DNA of 36,995 bases from Lachnospiraceae bacterium UBA3282. GTDB taxonomy: Bacteria > Bacillota > Clostridia > Lachnospirales > Lachnospiraceae. The notes beneath the pieces were generated by a model, which saw only the letters and a program-made list of their open reading frames with translations, was not told the origin of the DNA and did not search any database. Location: NCBI GenBank assembly GCA_002361735.1, contig DETS01000120.1:25942-62936 (forward strand). The letters are read 5' to 3'. The translations under genes and the position numbers were made by a program. Every line of letters begins with the position of its first letter. Position 1 is the first letter of the stretch. This document shows positions 1 through 7,300 of this stretch, piece by piece.

Positions 1-570
1 TTTTCTCTTTCCTATTACTCCCAGAATTATATCGATCCGAAGACCGGACGTTCTTCCTATGAACTGATGCAGGACGCTCTGGCATCCTGCCATGAATTTG
101 TCGACACATTTTCTGAAACATTCCGTAATTTATTCCTTTATGGCAGTACCGGAGTCGGAAAGACCTTCCTCTCCCACTGCATGGCAAGGGAATTAATTAA
201 TAAATCTTACTCTGTCATTTACTTTACTGCCTTTGAGCTCTTCGACATCATTGCCAGAAGTAAATTCGACAAGGATGAGGCAGCTGCATTGATGTATGAG
301 CATATTTTCGACTGTGACCTGCTGATCATCGATGACCTGGGGACGGAACTGACCAATACCTTTACTTCTTCTCAATTGTTCCTGTGCCTGAATGAGCGGC
401 TTCTGAAACGTAAGTCTACCATTATTTCCACGAACCTGACGCTGGAATCACTGGTAGAGCTCTACTCCGAGAGAACCTTCTCTCGTATCACCAGCAACTA
501 TACGATGCTGCGGTTAACCGGCGATGACATTCGCATTCAAAAGAAACTAATGAACAGGGAGGCAATCTAA
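1..570 (+). CDS. DnaC/DnaI-like replication ATPase, 5' end missing
   Basis: The frame is open from the first base, so only the C-terminal part (about 189 residues) is present. It carries a Walker A loop (GSTGVGKT, near residue 48 of the fragment) and a Walker B box (LLIIDDLGTE), followed by STN as the sensor-1 region and an arginine-rich tail, the layout of the AAA+ domain of DnaC/DnaI helicase loaders and the related IstB proteins. No transposase gene is visible nearby, so helicase loader is preferred over IstB. Family knowledge says such proteins load the replicative helicase onto single-stranded DNA using ATP. The stop codon overlaps the ATG of prs (TAATG), with AGGGAGGC just ahead, so the two genes are probably translationally coupled. 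The missing N-terminus would normally carry a helicase-binding domain. Confidence 0.85.
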   Translation, partial: FSLSYYSQNYIDPKTGRSSYELMQDALASCHEFVDTFSETFRNLFLYGSTGVGKTFLSHCMARELINKSYSVIYFTAFELFDIIARSKFDKDEAAALMYEHIFDCDLLIIDDLGTELTNTFTSSQLFLCLNERLLKRKSTIISTNLTLESLVELYSERTFSRITSNYTMLRLTGDDIRIQKKLMNREAI

Positions 571-1766
571 TGTTACACCGCGAAGAAAGAAATCTGGAAA
601 ACATTCCGGTAGGGTCTCTTGGAATTATTCCGATCGACGGATGCCAGGAGATGGGAAAAAAAGTAAACGACTATCTTGTAAGATGGCGTAAGGAAAGTGT
701 CCATGAGCACAAGGAGGATCTGCTGTTCCATGGATATGAAAAGGACAACTATATCATTCATTCTCAGGTACCTCGCTTCGGCTCCGGAGAAGCCAAGGGA
801 ACGATCAAGGAATCCATCCGTGGTATGGACCTGTATTTGATGGTCGATGTATTGAATTACAGCCTGACTTACTCCTTAAACGGTGAAAGAAACCATATGT
901 CACCGGACGATCATTATCAGAACTTAAAGCGAATCATTGCTGCAGTCGGCGGAAAGGCAAGGCGGATCAATGTCATCATGCCATTCTTATACGAAAGCCG
1001 CCAGCACAAGAGAAGCGGCCGTGAGTCCCTGGACTGCGCACTTGCACTGCAGGAGCTGGTTTCCATGGGCGTAGACAACATCATTACCTTCGATGCACAT
1101 GATCCGCGTGTACAGAACGCTATCCCGCTCAGCGGATTTGAAACCGTACCGCCGACCTATCAATTTGTAAAGGGACTGCTGGGAAGATATGATGACATTC
1201 AGATTGACAGCGAACATCTGATGGCCATCAGCCCGGATGAAGGCGCTACCAGCCGTGCTATCTACCTCGCCAACGTATTGGGAATCGATATGGGTATGTT
1301 CTACAAACGCCGTGACTACACGAAGATCGTAGACGGCCGCAACCCGATCGTGGCGCACGAATTCCTTGGAAGCTCCGTAGAGGGCAAGGACGTAATCATC
1401 ATCGACGATATGATCTCCTCCGGCGGCAGCATGATCGATACCGCCAGACAATTAAAGAAAATGAACGCCAAACGGGTCTTCGTCTGTTGCACCTTCGGGC
1501 TTTTTACGGACGGGCTCTCCGCCTTCGATGCCGCTTACGAAAGCTGCTACATTGACAGGATCGTGACCACCAATCTCTGTTATCAACCGCCGGAGTTGCG
1601 GGAGAAACCCTATTACATAGAAGCCGATATGAGCAAATTCATCGCCTCCATCATTGACTTCATGAACCACGACGCATCCATGGCGAACATCTACACGCCG
1701 ACGGACAAGATTCACCAGATTCTGGACAAATACAATAATCGCGAAGTAAGCGGGCTGGATATCTGA
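570..1766 (+). CDS. prs: Ribose-phosphate pyrophosphokinase, long clostridial variant
   Basis: Makes PRPP from ribose 5-phosphate and ATP for purine, pyrimidine, histidine, tryptophan and NAD synthesis. At 398 residues it is about 80 longer than the classical 315-residue enzyme. The PRPP-binding loop lies at about residues 275-288 (VIIIDDMISSGGSM) where classical enzymes read VVDDMIDTAGT. The catalytic-flap/ATP region is represented by RQHKRSGRES (145-154) and FDAHDP (174-179). The extra length is spread over the N-terminal part and the insertion near 50-120. Both halves of the type I phosphoribosyltransferase fold can be followed. It overlaps the upstream ATPase gene by one base and is followed at once by a terminator, so it ends the operon. 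The altered loop leaves some doubt whether this is the main Prs or a divergent paralogue. Confidence 0.88.
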   Translation: MLHREERNLENIPVGSLGIIPIDGCQEMGKKVNDYLVRWRKESVHEHKEDLLFHGYEKDNYIIHSQVPRFGSGEAKGTIKESIRGMDLYLMVDVLNYSLTYSLNGERNHMSPDDHYQNLKRIIAAVGGKARRINVIMPFLYESRQHKRSGRESLDCALALQELVSMGVDNIITFDAHDPRVQNAIPLSGFETVPPTYQFVKGLLGRYDDIQIDSEHLMAISPDEGATSRAIYLANVLGIDMGMFYKRRDYTKIVDGRNPIVAHEFLGSSVEGKDVIIIDDMISSGGSMIDTARQLKKMNAKRVFVCCTFGLFTDGLSAFDAAYESCYIDRIVTTNLCYQPPELREKPYYIEADMSKFIASIIDFMNHDASMANIYTPTDKIHQILDKYNNREVSGLDI

Positions 1767-1770
1767 TCAG

Positions 1771-1817
1771 AAAGCTGCCGCCCTGTTTGTATACAGGAAC
1801 GGCAGCTTTCCGTTTTT
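1771..1817 (+). terminator. Intrinsic terminator after prs
   Basis: Arms AAAGCTGCC (1771-1779) and GGCAGCTTT (1801-1809) pair perfectly, and CCTGT/ACAGG (1782-1786/1793-1797) extends the stem inside. A T-rich tail (1812-1817) follows. It begins five bases after the prs stop. It also lies directly beyond the stop of the small minus-strand gene, so it may separate the convergent transcripts, though the minus-strand tail is poor in T. Confidence 0.88.
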
Positions 1818-1818
1818 A

Positions 1819-1971
1819 CTATTTCCTTTTGTCATCACTGCATAGAAGTTCATACTTTCTTTTGATTTCTTCAAATTCTTCCAATGTTTTGCAATTCTGC
1901 AAATCATTGTTAATCCGTTCTCTTTCCAATTGTCTGGCCAGCTTCTCAATCACTTCCGCATTCGTCGGCAT
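1819..1971 (-). CDS. Small hypothetical protein, 50 residues, helical and charged
   Basis: This frame encodes 50 residues from MPTNAEVIEK to CSDDKRK. It was accepted because three independent signals agree: an ATG preceded by AGGTGA at good spacing, a near-consensus sigma-A promoter 46 bases upstream (TTGCGT, 17 bp, TATAAT), and a stop right next to a hairpin. The protein is rich in Glu, Lys, Arg and Leu with apolar residues every three to four positions (IEKLARQLERERI, LEEFEEIKRKYELL), so two amphipathic helices or a short coiled coil are likely. No signal peptide, membrane segment or cysteine pair is seen, only two single cysteines. I do not recognise a family. It sits alone between the convergent prs and the sensor kinase gene and appears to be a monocistronic small gene. 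Confidence 0.65.
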   Translation of the reverse strand: MPTNAEVIEKLARQLERERINNDLQNCKTLEEFEEIKRKYELLCSDDKRK

Positions 1972-2016
1972 ATTATCACCTACTTTCACAAACATAGATT
2001 ATCGCTGCTATCTATC

Positions 2017-2045
2017 ATTATACAAGCTTAAACAAGGGAACGCAA
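2017..2045 (-). promoter_or_regulatory. Sigma-A promoter of the 50-residue gene
   Basis: Read on the minus strand: -35 TTGCGT (2045-2040), 17-bp spacer, -10 TATAAT (2022-2017). The -10 is perfect and the -35 has four of six consensus bases. It starts 15 bases beyond the stop codon of the sensor kinase gene, so it drives only the small gene. Confidence 0.7.
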
Positions 2046-2060
2046 GTAACTATTACACCA

Positions 2061-4928
2061 TTACCCTTCCGCCAGCGGAAAGGTCATAAAGACCTTGAAC
2101 AGATCGCCGTCCAGTTCGATCTCAAAGGTGCCGCCCTGTGCCAGCGTCAGGTTCTTGGCAATGGACAGTCCCAGACCGCTGCCTTCCGTGGTACGGGACT
2201 CATCGCCCCTGATAAAGCGCTCTGTCAGCTCCTCGGGCTTACAGTTTAAGTAATTCTCAGAAATATTCTTAATGCTGACCTGAACCCGTTCTTCCTTTCC
2301 TACCTGATCCATGGACACATAGACTCTGGTGCCCGGCATGGCGTACTTGTAAACATTGTTGAACAGGTTCTCCATCACCCGCCAGATGCGGCGACTGTCC
2401 GCCTCCACCACGGTATTGCCGGTGTTCACGTTCATCACCGTGACCAAGTTCTTCTCCTCAAACTTCTCGGAAAACTCGCCGATGGTCTGGTTCATCAGCT
2501 CCGTGAGGTTGATTCTCTCAAAGTTCAGGCTGATGGTGCCTGACGTAATCTTGCTCGCCTCCACCAGATCGTCGGTGAGCTGCTTTAACCGCTGCGATTT
2601 CTCGTCCAGTACGCGGATATAGTCCCGCGCCTTCTCGCTCCCCACCTGCTCCCGTTTCAGCAGATCCACATAGTTGATAATGGATGTCAGGGGGGTCTTG
2701 ATATCATGGGAGACATTCGTGATCAGGTCCGCCTTCATGCGTTCATCCTTCATGCTGATTTCCACGGCTTCCTTAATGCCCTTGCCGATGCTGTTCACGG
2801 AAAAAGCGAGCGTCCTGTTGTCCCCGTGCAGTCCCTCCGTACTAAGCTGGTGGTCAACATGCCCTCCGGCAATGATCTCTATCCCCTCAGCGATCCCCTG
2901 TCTCTCTTTTACGTCTCTGTAGAGCAGCACGCCCACCACCGCATCAGCCGCACAGGTAAATAAAACGACCATCAGCATCATAAAATCGCCGCCCATCGCA
3001 TCCATCGCAAAGAAGGCAATGCCCATCAGCAGATTGAACAGCAGGAAAATCCCGTAGGGCACCCAGGTACGCAGGACGATGCCGCCGTTGTCATAGACCT
3101 TCCACGCAAAATCTTTCAGCCGGCAGAGCAGGCGCCGCAGATAGGAGTTGCCAAACAGCGTCCGTGCCTTAATCCGCCTGACCAGACTGTAGAAAAAGAA
3201 GGTAAAAATCACATCCGCCGCAAAGGTCCCGATCAGTACCAATGCGATAAACCAATCCCGTCTGACCGCATCTCTGTAAAAATCCAGGCTGGTCGGATCG
3301 ATCCCCGCAATTTCCGTCGCCATCACAGCTACCCAGCCCGTCAGCAGGAAAACACCGGCCGCAATCAGCAAAGCCGCCTCCGTGGGGATCGTATCAAAGG
3401 TTTCCAGGCGGATATGCTTCACGCCGTCTTCATCATACGCTCTGCCCGTCATCATGGTCTGCCAGACAAAGAGTGCCAGATATAGGATAAAGGAGACAAG
3501 CGCCGTCATCGCCCACTGCCAGAGGTTCGGCATATACTCCGCCCCCTGCTTAAAGGCATCCATCGCCGGATAAGAGGTATCCACACTGATCCAGATCCGC
3601 ACATCCTCCGGATAGGCGTAGGCATACTGCTGCAAGACCTGTTCCACCGTACTCTCCGCAATCGAGGTGTTGGTCCGATAGACCATGTCAGCGGGACTGT
3701 AGTAGAGATACCTCTCTGCCATCGTCACCCCTTCCTTTTCTCTGGAGACTCTTTCCATCAGACTCTCAATATGGTCTCTTTCCTTACTGCCGGCCATCGT
3801 ATTGCTGTAATACTTCTTATTACGCCCCTCCGTCCTTTCGATCAGGAATCGTATATTTGAGTTTGTCGGCTCAAAATACGCTTTTCCGGTAACATACTCG
3901 TCATAATTGTAAGCAAGACTCGCTGCCGCAGCCTGCACATTATCGCAGAGTGCATAATACTGCTCCCAGTCGGAAACATAGTCTTCGATGTTCTTTCCTT
4001 CCGCCGTCTGATATCTGTTGACCAGAACCTCGTACGAGGAAACCTCCTCGACCTCCTCTGCATAAGGATTGATGATCTCAATCTCCTGTTCCTTATTTGC
4101 ATACGCGTGATCCGCCAGCGCACTTGCGGGCTGATAATCCGTCACAAAACCGGAATCGCTGTCCACGATCCGATACTGCACATTAGGCTTCACCTCGGTA
4201 TCGGCAACCATTTCCGGAACCGTCACCTGCACAGTCTTTGCCAGAAAAGCATCCGCCTGTGTCTCCGTCATTTCTTCTACACTATATTCAAACCCGTATT
4301 TCTGCCACTTGAGCAGATCCTCCAGCCTATAGACCGCCGTCACATACGCTCCCGACTGTCCTTCACTCCGATGGTTATACGCTGTTACATCCACGAGTTT
4401 TCCGCCGTCAAAGGCACCGCCTGTCTCCATCTGACTGCACACCACGCCGTAGCGGATGATATCTGCCGTCGCATACCCGAGAATGCGGTGAAAAACCGCC
4501 GAATCCTCAAAATTTTCCCCCGCATTCGCTCTGAAAACCAAATCCGTAAAGCTGCCGCCCGAACGCAGTCCCTGAAAACGCACAGTACCGCAAGCGAGCG
4601 TCACGATTAGGGAAAAGACCATTGCCGCCAATGCCGCATGCTGAAGGATGCGCAGGAAGGTACGCAGCCCGCGCCTTGTCTTTTTGGGCTTCTCGGCTTT
4701 TTCCTGCTTCCGCCTTTCGCCTTTCTTTTCCTTCTTTTTCTTTCCGTCATCCCGTTCGGTAACGCCTGCTATTTTATTCTGTTCCATGTTTTCAGCAATC
4801 TCAACTGCTTTTGCTATGCTTTCTGAAGCCTCAACTTCTCCCGCAGCGCTCTCGTAAGCTTCAATCTTTTTCTCAATGCTTTCTGCCGCCTTGACCGCTT
4901 CCGCAATTTCTCTTTCCTCTGTTCCCAT
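2061..4928 (-). CDS. Large membrane sensor histidine kinase
   Basis: Autophosphorylating sensor for the response regulator encoded 32 bases upstream. At 955 residues it is far longer than usual. Order seen: a charged, helical cytoplasmic N-terminus (1-90) rich in Glu/Ala then Lys (KKKKEKKGERR, 63-73); TM1 (about 97-116); an external domain of about 350 residues (117-470); five more TM segments (about 471-493, 517-540, 558-582, 623-643, 649-670); a HAMP-like linker (671-735); HisKA with NVSHDIKTPLTS, phospho-acceptor His741; and HATPase with N box near 853-858 and G box GSGLGL (916-921). The kinase core looks intact. The external domain resembles nothing I recognise, so the signal is unknown. 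ATG is preceded by GGAGGA. The C-terminal core resembles VanS-type kinases, which is also the type of its regulator. Confidence 0.93.
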   Translation of the reverse strand: MGTEEREIAEAVKAAESIEKKIEAYESAAGEVEASESIAKAVEIAENMEQNKIAGVTERDDGKKKKEKKGERRKQEKAEKPKKTRRGLRTFLRILQHAALAAMVFSLIVTLACGTVRFQGLRSGGSFTDLVFRANAGENFEDSAVFHRILGYATADIIRYGVVCSQMETGGAFDGGKLVDVTAYNHRSEGQSGAYVTAVYRLEDLLKWQKYGFEYSVEEMTETQADAFLAKTVQVTVPEMVADTEVKPNVQYRIVDSDSGFVTDYQPASALADHAYANKEQEIEIINPYAEEVEEVSSYEVLVNRYQTAEGKNIEDYVSDWEQYYALCDNVQAAAASLAYNYDEYVTGKAYFEPTNSNIRFLIERTEGRNKKYYSNTMAGSKERDHIESLMERVSREKEGVTMAERYLYYSPADMVYRTNTSIAESTVEQVLQQYAYAYPEDVRIWISVDTSYPAMDAFKQGAEYMPNLWQWAMTALVSFILYLALFVWQTMMTGRAYDEDGVKHIRLETFDTIPTEAALLIAAGVFLLTGWVAVMATEIAGIDPTSLDFYRDAVRRDWFIALVLIGTFAADVIFTFFFYSLVRRIKARTLFGNSYLRRLLCRLKDFAWKVYDNGGIVLRTWVPYGIFLLFNLLMGIAFFAMDAMGGDFMMLMVVLFTCAADAVVGVLLYRDVKERQGIAEGIEIIAGGHVDHQLSTEGLHGDNRTLAFSVNSIGKGIKEAVEISMKDERMKADLITNVSHDIKTPLTSIINYVDLLKREQVGSEKARDYIRVLDEKSQRLKQLTDDLVEASKITSGTISLNFERINLTELMNQTIGEFSEKFEEKNLVTVMNVNTGNTVVEADSRRIWRVMENLFNNVYKYAMPGTRVYVSMDQVGKEERVQVSIKNISENYLNCKPEELTERFIRGDESRTTEGSGLGLSIAKNLTLAQGGTFEIELDGDLFKVFMTFPLAEG

Positions 4929-4960
4929 GCTTTTCCTCCATCTGAAACACCGACAGGCTC

Positions 4961-5656
4961 CTACACGCTCTTTTCGACCTTATACCCCACGCCCCACACG
5001 ACCTTTAAGTAACGGGGCTCCTTGGGATTGATCTCAATCTTTTCCCGGATATGCCTGATATGCACCGCCACCGTGTTGTCCGCGCCGATCGCCTCCTCGT
5101 TCCAGATGCTCTCGTAAATCTGGTCAATCGAGAATACACGCCCGCAGTTCTTTACCAGCAGCAGCAGAATGTTGTACTCGATGGGCGTCAGTTTTACGCT
5201 CTCTCCGTCCACCGTCACTTCCTTGGTATCGTCGTTGATGCAAAGCCCGCCCACCTGAAAAAGGGCGTTGTTCTCCGTGTTGAGATTTCCCAGCGTCGTG
5301 TAGCGGCGGAGGTTGGATTTCACCCGCGCCACCAGCTCCATCGGATTAAAGGGCTTCGTGATGTAATCGTCCGCGCCGATATTCAGCCCCAGGATCTTGT
5401 CATTATCCTCCGATTTTGCCGACAGAAAGATAATGGGGATGCTCGAATACTCCCGAATCTTTAAAGTGGCATGAATGCCATCGAGCTTCGGCATCATAAT
5501 GTCGATTAGAAGCAGATGAATCTGCTGCTCCTTTAAGACACGGATTGCCTCCTGCCCGTCATAAGCCTTAAAGATCGTGTAGCCTTCCTGCATCAGATAG
5601 ATCTCGATTGCGTCCACGATTTCCTTATCATCGTCGCATACCAGTATGTTTGCCAT
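4961..5656 (-). CDS. OmpR/VanR-family response regulator
   Basis: DNA-binding partner of the large kinase; gene order is regulator then kinase. Receiver domain: acidic pocket CDDD (residues 7-10), phospho-acceptor Asp52 in LLLIDIMMPKLDG, conserved Thr/Ser and Lys in FLSAK and YITKPFNP. C-terminal winged-helix Trans_reg_C domain (about 130-231) with IEYNILLLLVKNCGRVFS and VHIRHIREKIE. The reading frame can be extended six bases to a TTG, but AGGAG lies ten bases before the ATG at 5656 and only about four before the TTG, so ATG is chosen, giving 231 residues. The receiver is closest in feel to VanR-type regulators of cell-envelope stress. That is family resemblance only; the target genes are unknown. 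Confidence 0.93.
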   Translation of the reverse strand: MANILVCDDDKEIVDAIEIYLMQEGYTIFKAYDGQEAIRVLKEQQIHLLLIDIMMPKLDGIHATLKIREYSSIPIIFLSAKSEDNDKILGLNIGADDYITKPFNPMELVARVKSNLRRYTTLGNLNTENNALFQVGGLCINDDTKEVTVDGESVKLTPIEYNILLLLVKNCGRVFSIDQIYESIWNEEAIGADNTVAVHIRHIREKIEINPKEPRYLKVVWGVGYKVEKSV

Positions 5657-5771
5657 TTTCAATCTTCTCCTTCGTTTGCTGCTAGGTTAATTGAAACAGA
5701 TAAAGATAAAGGAATAGATGGGAATTTCTTTAATATATTCTTAAGTTTGCGTTCTTTCGTCAAATGATTGA

Positions 5772-6629
5772 TCAGCCCTGCTCTCTGATCCCGAGAAAAG
5801 CGCCTAAATTTCCTCTCTGTCCGTGACTGGCCCGATGAGAAAATAAATAACTACTGTTATGGCAAGTGCAGAGATCCGTCACCTGAATCTTTTGTGCCGG
5901 GATTCCCGCCTTCGTGAGCACGATCTCATTAGCCTTCCATAAGTCGAGCTGATACTTGCCGCCGCCCTTTTTCAAAAGGATCTCATCCGCCTGTCCCCGT
6001 CCGCGAAAGGCTTTTGCAAACGCCTCCGCCACATCCTCGCTGACCTCATAGCACTCCTGGCAGATCGAAGGCCCTATCGCCGCCGTCAGGTCAGTCGGCT
6101 CCGTGCCGTAGACCTCGTGCATCTTCTCCACCACACACTGTCCCATACGCGCCACAGTGCCCCGCCAGCCGGAATGCGCCAGCGCGATAGCCCGCCTCTT
6201 GATATCCACAAAATAAAGCGGCACGCAGTCCGCAAAAAAGGTGGCCAGATACACGCCCGGCTCATCCGTGAGCAGCCCGTCCACATCCCGGTAATCTCTC
6301 GGCTTTGTGATTCCCTTACCGCCATCCGCTTTTCCGACCACCCGCAGATTGGTAGTGTGTGTCTGGTCCGTGCAGACGATATCCTCCACGCTGCAGGAAA
6401 GCAGCCCCGCGATCCGCCTGAAATTCTCATCCACGGCTTCCTTCGCATCGCCCCTCGTATAGCTTAAGTTCATAGAGCGGAAGATGCCCTCGCTCACGCC
6501 TCCCATTCTGGTAGAGAACAAATGACTCACCCAGTCAATCTCCTCCAAAATTGGAAAGGTGAGATAGACCAGCTCGCCCTCTTGATTGATACGTATCTGT
6601 CTCTTACTGTCATGTCTATACCAGTCCAT
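5772..6629 (-). CDS. pgeF: Peptidoglycan editing factor / YfiH-type purine nucleoside enzyme
   Basis: DUF152 (Cu-oxidase_4, YfiH/YlmD) family. Members were once called polyphenol oxidases; later work describes purine nucleoside phosphorylase and adenosine deaminase activity, and a role in removing wrongly built peptidoglycan precursors (PgeF). The metal and active-site residues are visible: His91 in TDQTHTT, Cys135 in FFADCVPLYF, His152 in AHSGWRG. Also seen are the early FSTRMGGVS (38-46) and DGLLTDEPG (117-125) motifs. The length of 285 is normal to slightly long because of an N-terminal extension of about 30 residues. A strong GGAGGAAGGAG precedes the ATG. It lies 14 bases downstream of yraN and is the last gene of the housekeeping block. 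Confidence 0.92.
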   Translation of the reverse strand: MDWYRHDSKRQIRINQEGELVYLTFPILEEIDWVSHLFSTRMGGVSEGIFRSMNLSYTRGDAKEAVDENFRRIAGLLSCSVEDIVCTDQTHTTNLRVVGKADGGKGITKPRDYRDVDGLLTDEPGVYLATFFADCVPLYFVDIKRRAIALAHSGWRGTVARMGQCVVEKMHEVYGTEPTDLTAAIGPSICQECYEVSEDVAEAFAKAFRGRGQADEILLKKGGGKYQLDLWKANEIVLTKAGIPAQKIQVTDLCTCHNSSYLFSHRASHGQRGNLGAFLGIREQG

Positions 6630-6643
6630 ACTCCTTCCTCCTT

Positions 6644-7003
6644 CTAATATCGGCAGACGTAGTTAAAAGCATTCTTGATCCATGTGACCTGATCCCCGTC
6701 CACCGCCACCACATCGAACCGCAGCGGCGTATCCTCTGCGCAGTGATGCAGCACACGGTAATAGTCCGCCACCTGACAGATCTTTCTTTGCTTGGCAAAG
6801 CCCACTGCCTCCGCCGCGCTGCCCCGGCTCTTTCCGCTGCGATACTTCACCTCAAAAAAGACCAGATAGTCCCCGTCATATCCTATGATATCGATTTCTC
6901 CCTGTCTGCTGCGAAAATTTCTCTCTCTGATTTTCACGCCCATAGAACGTAAATAGGCACAGACCTCTTCTTCCTTCTGTGCCCCTCTTTCTCTCGTATT
7001 CAT
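6644..7003 (-). CDS. yraN: YraN/UPF0102 nuclease-fold protein
   Basis: Small protein of the restriction-endonuclease-like superfamily. The core metal-binding pattern is present: Glu12 region in the first helix, GEIDII (35-40), and EVKYR (51-55), giving the E-D-ExK arrangement. The RGAQKEEEVCAYLRSMG start is typical. The length of 119 matches the family. Cellular role is not established; it is assumed to act on DNA or RNA during repair or replication. Its ATG overlaps the stop of the upstream FlhB-like gene as ATGA, implying coupled translation. The yraN position after rnhB and the ylqG/ylqH pair is a conserved Firmicutes arrangement. Confidence 0.92.
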   Translation of the reverse strand: MNTRERGAQKEEEVCAYLRSMGVKIRERNFRSRQGEIDIIGYDGDYLVFFEVKYRSGKSRGSAAEAVGFAKQRKICQVADYYRVLHHCAEDTPLRFDVVAVDGDQVTWIKNAFNYVCRY

Positions 7004-7296
7004 CTTCCGGTACCCTTCTCCATCTTCGCTCGCACTTTGTCCACGGAGTCCACAAAGACCAGGATCTCCGCCACCACCTCATAAAGCTCCGGCGGGATCA
7101 TGTCCCCGATCTCCAGTCGGGAGAGCGTATCCGCCAGCTTGTCGTCCCGATGAATCGGCACATCCGCTTCCTTCGCCCGCTCAATGATACGCTCCGCAAG
7201 CGCTCCCTTACCCGAGGCTATGACACGGGGCGCCTCGTCGTCAGGATCATACTCTAAGGCAATCGCCTGTTTCACTTTTTCCTGTTTTTTTTCCAT
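7000..7296 (-). CDS. FlhB C-terminal-domain homologue, YlqH type
   Basis: A 98-residue stand-alone version of the cytoplasmic domain of FlhB/EscU export-gate proteins. It reads AIALEYDPDDEAPRVIASGKGALAERI (quoted in part: AIALEYDPDDEAPRV), then DVPIHRDDKLADTLSRL and IGDMIPPELYEVVAEIL, the standard strand-helix order. The NPTH autocleavage motif of true FlhB is missing: the equivalent position reads KVKQ before AIALEYD. It therefore corresponds to the fragment left after cleavage. In Bacillus subtilis ylqH sits in the same place next to ylqG and rnhB; its role there is not firmly known. The Shine-Dalgarno GAGGG lies within the end of the upstream FliK-like gene, four bases before the ATG begins its own context. 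Confidence 0.88.
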   Translation of the reverse strand: MEKKQEKVKQAIALEYDPDDEAPRVIASGKGALAERIIERAKEADVPIHRDDKLADTLSRLEIGDMIPPELYEVVAEILVFVDSVDKVRAKMEKGTGR

Positions 7297-7300
7297 ATTT

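Noticed and set aside
1..570. IstB transposition protein
   Set aside because: The ATPase could be of this type, but no IstA-like gene or terminal repeat is visible and it is coupled to prs.
1767..1949. 60-residue minus-strand frame beside the 50-residue gene
   Set aside because: Different phase, no ribosome site, runs through the prs terminator; the neighbouring frame has promoter and ribosome site.
5732..5763. TTGACG and TATATT upstream of the first response regulator as a promoter
   Set aside because: The spacer is 20 bases, too long for a confident sigma-A promoter.
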